Source of the DNA: Paracoccaceae bacterium
GTDB lineage: Bacteria > Pseudomonadota > Alphaproteobacteria > Rhodobacterales > Rhodobacteraceae
Reading direction: 5' to 3'
DNA: 11,674 bases
Assembly: GCA_003511785.1 (NCBI GenBank)
Contig: DOIS01000308.1
Location: 1-11,674, forward strand
The position numbers were made by a program, and so were the translations under genes. The first letter of the stretch is position 1; the number at the start of each line of letters is the position of its first letter. Of this stretch, positions 7,193-11,674 are shown piece after piece. The notes under the pieces are model-generated. The model was not told the origin of the DNA and searched no databases. It worked only from the letters and a program-made list of their open reading frames with translations.

Positions 7193-7798
7193 ATGGCCGC
7201 GCGCCCGGCCGAGGCGATCTGGGAGCGCATAGACGCCCGGACCCTGCGGCTTTACGGGCCGATTCATCCCGGGGATTACGAAGCGCGGTTCAAACCGGCC
7301 TTCGACGATCGTGTCGAACTGGTGCTGCTCGATTCCGGGGGCGGGGATGTTGAGACGGCGCTGAAGATCGCCGGAGACCTGCACGCCGCCAGGGTGACGG
7401 TCTACGTGACCCGCTGGTGCGTGTCCGCCTGTGCCAATTACCTGTTCCTCGCCGGGGCCGAGCGCCGGATCGGCAAGCGCGGGGTGGTTGGTTTTCACGG
7501 CAACTTTGCCGCATTGCTGGCCAGCGATCCCGAGACGTTCGTGGGCTATGAGGACGAGGTGGCGGCGCTGCGCGGGCGCGAGGCGGAGTTTCTGCAATCG
7601 GTGGGCGTGCCGCAGAGCTTTTTCGACATGGCCCAGCGCGACGACAAGGGCGAGGGCGGCGGGGCAATCTACGACTTCATCGCCCCCGGCCCAGAGATGC
7701 GCGCGCAGATCGGCATGGGCGACGTGCAGGGCGCGCAGAGCCGAGCGGAAATCGACTTCCTGACGCGCTATGGCCTGCCCATCCTCCTGACCGACTAG
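7193..7798 (+). CDS. COG3904-like ClpP/crotonase-fold protein, N-terminus probably frameshifted
   Basis: This is a 201-aa protein of a poorly characterised family of predicted periplasmic, ClpP/crotonase-fold proteins. It has the typical strand and turn VELVLLDSGGGDVETALKIA (41-60), followed by VTVYVTRWCVSACANYLFLAG (68-88). Ser78 in SAC sits where the nucleophile lies in ClpP-like and S49 peptidases, and His102 in VGFHGN is a candidate partner; no certain third residue can be named. Family members normally carry an N-terminal signal anchor. Here that segment lies in another frame just upstream (7110-7156), so the ATG at 7193 may be an artefact of a frameshift, and only CAGG is present as a weak ribosome site. 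It is the last gene of the deoC operon. Proteolysis is only a possibility, and the substrate is unknown. Confidence 0.75.
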   Translation: MAARPAEAIWERIDARTLRLYGPIHPGDYEARFKPAFDDRVELVLLDSGGGDVETALKIAGDLHAARVTVYVTRWCVSACANYLFLAGAERRIGKRGVVGFHGNFAALLASDPETFVGYEDEVAALRGREAEFLQSVGVPQSFFDMAQRDDKGEGGGAIYDFIAPGPEMRAQIGMGDVQGAQSRAEIDFLTRYGLPILLTD

Positions 7799-7848
7799 CC
7801 GCGCCGCTCACCGGCCCTTTCGCGGGAAACGGCAGCGACGAGCGCGGC
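7798..7848. terminator. Possible bidirectional terminator between converging operons
   Basis: The 51-bp gap between the two converging operons holds a hairpin with arms 7814-7821 and 7826-7833 (GCC and TTTC pairing with GAAA and GGC, one C-C mismatch, loop GCGG). Outside it is a weaker outer repeat (GCCGCG near 7798 and CGCGGC near 7843). There is no clear T-tract on either side, so termination is plausible from position rather than shown. Confidence 0.3.
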
Positions 7849-7849
7849 C

Positions 7850-9157
7850 TTACGAACCGTCCAACCCCTCCGGCTGGCCGACCACGACGAAATGCAGGCC
7901 ATCGGGCGTGAGATACTCGGCCGCGACGCGATTCACGTCCTCTACGGTCACCGCGCGCACCTTGTCGTTGCGCGTGGCGATATAGTCGATGGGCAGCCCC
8001 TGCATCTGCATCCCCGCCATGATCGAGGCGATCTGGGCATTGCCATCGAAGCGCAGCGGATAGGCCCCGGTCAGGTACGTCTTGGCAGCCTCGACCTCTT
8101 CCCCGGTCACGCCGTCAGCCGCAGCCTTGGCCCATTCGTCGCGGATAACCGCGATCGCCTCGGCGATGCGCTCATTGGCCGAAGCGACCGAGCCAAGGTA
8201 GACGGCCGCCCATTCGCGCGGGGCAAGGTAGGAATAGACACCATAGGTCAGGCCCCGCTTGACCCGCACCTCCTCCATCAGCCGGCTTTCGAACGAGCCA
8301 CCGCCGAGGATCTGGTTGAGCACGAACATCGGGAAGAAATCGGGGTGATCCTGCGCGATCCCTTCCTGCCCGAAGACCGCAACGGATTGCGGCGTATCGA
8401 ACGAAATGACAGTGGTGCCGCCGGGAATGGTGATCTCGGCCGGCCCCGGCATCGGCGCGCCGGTTTCGGGCAACTCAGCCAGAAGCCGGTCTAGCAGGGT
8501 CTTCAACTCCTCTGGCGAGATATCGCCCGCTGCGGCCACGTACACCCGGTCACGGGCGAAAACGTCGCGGTGCGCCTGGACGATGTCTTCACGGGTGAGC
8601 GCGCGCACGCTGTCGATGGTGCCGCGTCCTGGTGCGCCATAGGGGTGATCGCCGAAGGCCATGGCATCGAAGCCCTGCCGCGCCAGGTAGTTGGGGTCGC
8701 GTGCATCCGAAGCCAGCCCGGAGAGCACTTGGGCGCGTACCCGCTCGATCGCGTCCGCGTCGAAGCGCGGCGCGACCAGCGACTCCCGCAAAAGCGCGAC
8801 CGCCTCGTCGCGGTTCTCGGTGAGGAAGCGGGCCGAGACGGACACCGAGTCATCCCCGGCGCTGTATCTGAAAGAGGCCGCCAGGGCATCGCGGGACCGT
8901 GCGAAATCGCGGGCGTCCATCTCGCCCGCGCCCTCTTCCAGCAAGCCGGTCATCAGGTTGACCGCGCCCTGCTGGCCGGGGCGATCCAGCGAGGTGCCGC
9001 CGCGGAATCGAAGCTCGAGCGCGGTGAAGGGGATTGCCGGTTCCTGAACCAGCCAGGCGGTGATGCCGCTGTCGGTGGTGACTTCCTCGATCTCCACCGC
9101 GGCCCAGGCGGGCAGCGCGGCGAACCAAAGGGCGACGATCGCGATCAGGCGGGTCAT
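7850..9157 (-). CDS. Non-catalytic M16 peptidase-like partner protein
   Basis: This 435-aa M16B-family protein has a signal peptide (cleavage after AWA near residue 19) and so is periplasmic. The zinc motif HxxEH is gone: the matching stretch is NLMTG (67-71). It does keep the Arg301/Tyr305 pair in VKRGLTYGVYSYLAPR, which in M16 enzymes binds the substrate carbonyl from the partner half. This is the layout of the inactive subunit in heterodimeric M16 peptidases such as the Sphingomonas A1 pair. Its ATG overlaps the stop of the catalytic gene (ATGA), and GAGGAGG lies 9 bp upstream inside that gene, so the two should be made in step and assemble together. Length is normal for a single M16B chain. 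The native substrate is not evident. Confidence 0.93.
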   Translation of the reverse strand: MTRLIAIVALWFAALPAWAAVEIEEVTTDSGITAWLVQEPAIPFTALELRFRGGTSLDRPGQQGAVNLMTGLLEEGAGEMDARDFARSRDALAASFRYSAGDDSVSVSARFLTENRDEAVALLRESLVAPRFDADAIERVRAQVLSGLASDARDPNYLARQGFDAMAFGDHPYGAPGRGTIDSVRALTREDIVQAHRDVFARDRVYVAAAGDISPEELKTLLDRLLAELPETGAPMPGPAEITIPGGTTVISFDTPQSVAVFGQEGIAQDHPDFFPMFVLNQILGGGSFESRLMEEVRVKRGLTYGVYSYLAPREWAAVYLGSVASANERIAEAIAVIRDEWAKAAADGVTGEEVEAAKTYLTGAYPLRFDGNAQIASIMAGMQMQGLPIDYIATRNDKVRAVTVEDVNRVAAEYLTPDGLHFVVVGQPEGLDGS

Positions 9158-10497
9158 TGGCTTGCCTCCTCTGCGCTCATCAGCCAGCCCGTAACCGAGG
9201 CCTCGGGGCGCAGGATGGCCCGCGCGGCTTCGATGATGTCCTGTTCTGTCGTGGCTTGAAGGATGTCCGGCCAGGCTTGCACATCCGCGACCGTCAACCC
9301 CGTTGTCAGGCCCCGGCCATATCGGTTGGCGATGCCGTCCGCGCTGTCTTGGCCATAGATCTGAGAGGCCCGCAGCTGCATCTTGATGCGGTCGAGATCC
9401 TCGGGATCGATGCCCTCGTCCAGGAACCCCGCCAATGCAGCATCCAGCGCGGCCTCTGCGTCTTCCAGCGATACCTCGGCGCCGGGGACCACGATGATGT
9501 CGAACGTGGTCTCGTCCAGAGCCGTGCCGTCGTAGAAGGCACCGCTATAGACCGCGATCTCGTTGTCGAATTGCAGTTCTTCGGCGAGGTGAGAGGTTGT
9601 GCCCCCGCCGAGGAGTTCGGCCAGGATCGTCAGGGCAGCGGCTTTCTCCTGCGCCCCGCTGTCGCGCGCAGGCGCTAGGTAGGAGCGCGCCACGTAAGGT
9701 TGGGCAACGCGCGGGTCGGCGAAGCTCAGGCGCCGTGCGGCGGTCTGCGGTGGCTCGGACGTGCGCAGGCGTGGCGGCAGGTCGGGGTTGGCCGGAATCG
9801 GGCCATAATGCGACTCGGCCAGTTCGCGCACCTCCTCCGGGGTCACGTCGCCCGAAACGATCAAAGTGGCGTTGTTGGGGGCATAGAACGTTTCGTAGAA
9901 ATCCAGCGCGTCTTGCCGCCCCAGCTTCTCGATCTCGTGCTTCCAGCCGATGATCGGGATGCCGTAGCCGTGGTTGTAATACTGCACCGCGTTCATCTGT
10001 TCGCCGAAGAGGGCCCTGGGATTGTTTTCCACGCGGGAATTGCGCTCTTCGATAATCACGTTGCGCTCGGTTTCCACCTCCTGCTCTGTCAGACGGAGAT
10101 TGACCATGCGATCGGCCTCCATCTCCATCATCAGGCCCAAGCGGTCGGCAGCGACGCGCTGAAAATAGGCGGTGTAGTCATAGCTGGTGAAGGCGTTGTC
10201 CCGCCCACCCTGCGCGGCGACGACCTGCGAGAATTCACCCGATTCCATGGTCTCGGTGGCCTTGAACATCAGGTGTTCCAGGAAGTGCGCGATGCCCGAC
10301 TTGCCCGGCGGTTCGTCGGCCGAACCCACGTTGTACCACACCATGTGCTGCACCGCCGGGGCGCGATGATCCTCGACCACGACAACCTGCATGCCGTTGT
10401 CCAAGGTGAAGGTGGTGACGGCGTCGTGCAGCCCCTGGGCCCAGGCCGGAAGAGCGAGGGAGACGGCGACGATCAGGGACATCAGCCAACGGATCAT
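9154..10497 (-). CDS. M16 family zinc metallopeptidase, catalytic subunit
   Basis: This is a 447-aa secreted peptidase of the pitrilysin/MPP-like M16B family, probably periplasmic: MIRWLMSLIVAVSLALPAWA is a clear signal peptide. The inverted zinc motif is intact: His71, Glu74 and His75 in HFLEHLMF, with the third ligand in IIEERNS (Glu150 or Glu151). NAFTSYDYTAYF (101-112) is the conserved substrate-cleft strand. In the C-terminal half the usual Arg/Tyr pair is missing, the segment being LQFDNEIAVYSG, so the chain needs its neighbour, which has it. The frame is open to 10554, but the ATG at 10497 is chosen because the signal peptide starts there and GGAGGA lies 5 bp upstream. Upstream, a weak promoter match (TTGAAC at 10554-10549, 16 bases, TAGGTT at 10532-10527) could serve the pair, or it may be read from the lspA operon. 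Confidence 0.94.
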   Translation of the reverse strand: MIRWLMSLIVAVSLALPAWAQGLHDAVTTFTLDNGMQVVVVEDHRAPAVQHMVWYNVGSADEPPGKSGIAHFLEHLMFKATETMESGEFSQVVAAQGGRDNAFTSYDYTAYFQRVAADRLGLMMEMEADRMVNLRLTEQEVETERNVIIEERNSRVENNPRALFGEQMNAVQYYNHGYGIPIIGWKHEIEKLGRQDALDFYETFYAPNNATLIVSGDVTPEEVRELAESHYGPIPANPDLPPRLRTSEPPQTAARRLSFADPRVAQPYVARSYLAPARDSGAQEKAAALTILAELLGGGTTSHLAEELQFDNEIAVYSGAFYDGTALDETTFDIIVVPGAEVSLEDAEAALDAALAGFLDEGIDPEDLDRIKMQLRASQIYGQDSADGIANRYGRGLTTGLTVADVQAWPDILQATTEQDIIEAARAILRPEASVTGWLMSAEEASQ

Positions 10498-10578
10498 GGG
10501 TTTCCTCCGAATGCGCGTGTTCCCGCAACCTACACTGCGGGGCGGGCCGTTCAAGCGGTCATGTCGGAAAAGTGAGCG

Positions 10579-11100
10579 TCAGTCGGTCTCGGGCGGGTGG
10601 GTCGGTGTCGCGATCCCGCGCACGGCGTTCTGGCGCGCAACGCTGAACGGGTTGAGCGCCTCGCGCCGATAGGCCTGGTCATAGCGGTCCACGCGGAACA
10701 GACGGATCCGGGTCAGCCGGCCCTGACGCTTGCGGAATTCGGCGTCCTGTTCGGCCAGGATCTGGCGGATGTTCGCAGGCACGCCGTTGCGGCTGACATA
10801 GGAGACCAGCGCCCCGTCCGAGGTCGGGACCCGCCCTGTGCGCTCCAGTGCCCGGGGGTTGCCCCCGACAGAGGCGACCGCGTCCGCAGGCGGGTTCTGG
10901 TCGGTCAGGTTCGCTCCGCCCGGGGTCGGCGCGGGCAGAACGTCGTAATCCTGCGGCTGGGTCAGCGGTTTCGCGGGCAGGACCATGAACTCGTCGGGGC
11001 CCACGCTGTTGCTGGACAGGTCGCGCAAGCCCTTGTCGGCACAGGCCGACAGGGTCAGTGCCGTTCCAAGAATGATGATCGCACCCAGCGCCCCACGCAT
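10579..11100 (-). CDS. BamF-like (DUF3035) outer-membrane lipoprotein
   Basis: This 173-aa lipoprotein has a signal peptide ending in the lipobox LSAC, giving lipidated Cys20. Ala-Asp follow, with no Asp at +2, so outer-membrane sorting is expected. The mature start has GPDEFMVLPAKPLTQPQDYD (34-53) and LPAPTPGG, the Pro-rich motif of the DUF3035 family, described as BamF, an alphaproteobacterial BAM-complex subunit with a motif related to BamC. The rest is polar, with a helical stretch near 109-132. A GTG at 11106 is also in frame, but AGGAG sits only one base from it and seven from the ATG at 11100, so the ATG is preferred. It lies between lspA, which processes such lipoproteins, and the M16 pair. 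Family assignment is good; the BAM role in this organism is inferred. Confidence 0.85.
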   Translation of the reverse strand: MRGALGAIIILGTALTLSACADKGLRDLSSNSVGPDEFMVLPAKPLTQPQDYDVLPAPTPGGANLTDQNPPADAVASVGGNPRALERTGRVPTSDGALVSYVSRNGVPANIRQILAEQDAEFRKRQGRLTRIRLFRVDRYDQAYRREALNPFSVARQNAVRGIATPTHPPETD

Positions 11101-11152
11101 GGCCACTCTCCTGCCTGTTTGACGGGCGTTCTAGCCTATTTGGCCCGGCGCG

Positions 11153-11638
11153 TCACCCGGCCTTTTTGCTATCGCGCCCGGCGTCGAAGATTACCAGCCC
11201 CAGCGCGCCGGCAAAAATGAACACATCCGCGAGGTTGAACACATAGGGGTTGTTGAGCCCGCAGCAGGACATGTTCAGGAAATCCAGCACATATCCATAG
11301 AGCAGACGATCGGCAACATTGCCCAGCGCGCCGCCGGCCATGAGACCGGCGAAAAGCTGCTTGTGCCAGGGATCGGGGCGGCGCACCACCCAGACGGTCG
11401 CGGCAGCGACCACCGCCAGCGACAACGCGATCAGGATCCAGCGCGACGCCTCGGACCCGCCGTCGAACAGGCCGAAATTGATCCCCCGGTTCTCGCCATA
11501 GCGGAAATTGATCAGCGGCGGCAGAACGTCGATGGCATAGATCCGGGCTAGGTCCATCAGGTGGATGACGACATACTTGCTGAGCTGGTCGATCACGAAG
11601 GCGACCAGCCCGGCCCAGAGAAACAGACGCAGGCGCAT
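11153..11638 (-). CDS. lspA: Signal peptidase II (lipoprotein signal peptidase)
   Basis: This 161-aa inner-membrane aspartic protease removes signal peptides from diacylated prolipoproteins at the lipobox Cys. It has four hydrophobic segments (about 5-27, 67-85, 94-112, 133-151). Conserved motifs are YGENRGINFGLF (47-58), GGALGNVADR (102-111), and the catalytic pair Asp119 in YVLDF and Asp138 in FNLADVF. Length is typical for the family. The insert MSCCGLNNPY (123-132) before the last helix is Cys-rich but sits at the usual loop. The start is the ATG at 11638, six bases after the purH stop; there is no strong ribosome site, so it may depend on translation of purH. The BamF-like lipoprotein gene follows after 52 bp. 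Confidence 0.97.
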   Translation of the reverse strand: MRLRLFLWAGLVAFVIDQLSKYVVIHLMDLARIYAIDVLPPLINFRYGENRGINFGLFDGGSEASRWILIALSLAVVAAATVWVVRRPDPWHKQLFAGLMAGGALGNVADRLLYGYVLDFLNMSCCGLNNPYVFNLADVFIFAGALGLVIFDAGRDSKKAG

Positions 11639-11644
11639 CGCCGG

Positions 11645-11674
11645 TCAGTGCCGGAAATGGCGCATGCCGGTGAA
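11645..11674 (-). CDS. purH: 3' end of purH (AICAR transformylase/IMP cyclohydrolase)
   Basis: The last nine codons before a TGA at 11647-11645 read FTGMRHFRH. This is the conserved C-terminus of PurH, the bifunctional enzyme of the last two steps of IMP synthesis (E. coli PurH ends in MRHFRH). The rest lies outside the window. The six-base gap to lspA suggests cotranscription. Identity rests on nine residues plus position. Confidence 0.8.
   Translation of the reverse strand, partial: FTGMRHFRH

Noticed and set aside
6016..7230. Minus-strand open frame of 404 codons opposite the SDR gene
   Set aside because: It has no domain or ribosome site and is antisense to a gene with clear SDR motifs.
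10522..10541. Hairpin CCCGCA/TGCGGG before the M16 operon as a terminator
   Set aside because: The stem is only 6 bp with an 8-base loop and no T-tract on the minus strand, so it is within chance for GC-rich DNA.
9700..10575. Plus-strand open frame opposite the catalytic M16 gene
   Set aside because: It mirrors the M16 codons and shows no family motif or plausible start.
1..11674. tRNA, rRNA, CRISPR, insertion sequences or prophage
   Set aside because: I found no cloverleaf, regular repeat array, transposase-like protein or terminal inverted repeats; coding genes fill almost the whole window.

Overview
The window is GC-rich, tightly packed alphaproteobacterial DNA, most likely from a marine or freshwater Rhodobacterales (Roseobacter-group) species. 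This rests on the gene order at the right end (purH tail, lspA, a BamF/DUF3035 lipoprotein, then two M16 peptidase-like genes), on the double-domain ALDH16-type dehydrogenase beside a long-form deoC, and on the codon bias. No sequence search was run, so the lineage is an inference.

Left part (1-2724, minus strand): an operon for a Mn/Fe/Zn-type (cluster 9) metal ABC importer, read as binding protein, then ATPase (GTG start 2 bp after the previous stop), then a permease that runs off the left edge. The 193-bp gap before the divergent deoC operon holds a strong-looking sigma70-type promoter for the importer. GCAAC repeats and an imperfect palindrome surround its -35 box, as expected for a metal-responsive operator.

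Middle (2918-7798, plus strand): a probable four-gene operon. It holds deoC (2-deoxyribose-5-phosphate aldolase, giving acetaldehyde and glyceraldehyde-3-phosphate), an ALDH16-like aldehyde dehydrogenase with an intact first and a degenerate second ALDH domain, an SDR resembling peroxisomal-type 2,4-dienoyl-CoA reductase, and a ClpP/crotonase-fold COG3904-like protein. The first two fit deoxyribose breakdown followed by aldehyde oxidation; the roles of the last two are open. The COG3904-like gene appears to have lost the frame of its N-terminal membrane anchor through a one-base change.

Right part (7850-11674, minus strand): an envelope cluster read from the right. It starts with the last codons of purH, then lspA (signal peptidase II), a BamF-like lipoprotein, a catalytic M16 peptidase with HxxEH, and an inactive M16 partner that overlaps it by 4 bp. 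The two M16 proteins carry complementary halves of the active site, as in known heterodimeric M16 enzymes. The middle and right operons converge on a 51-bp gap with weak hairpin potential.

I see no tRNA, rRNA, CRISPR, insertion sequence or phage gene. Most of the window is ordinary core-like sequence. The points worth a second look are the metal-operon promoter, the frameshift, and the little-studied partner genes in the deoC operon.
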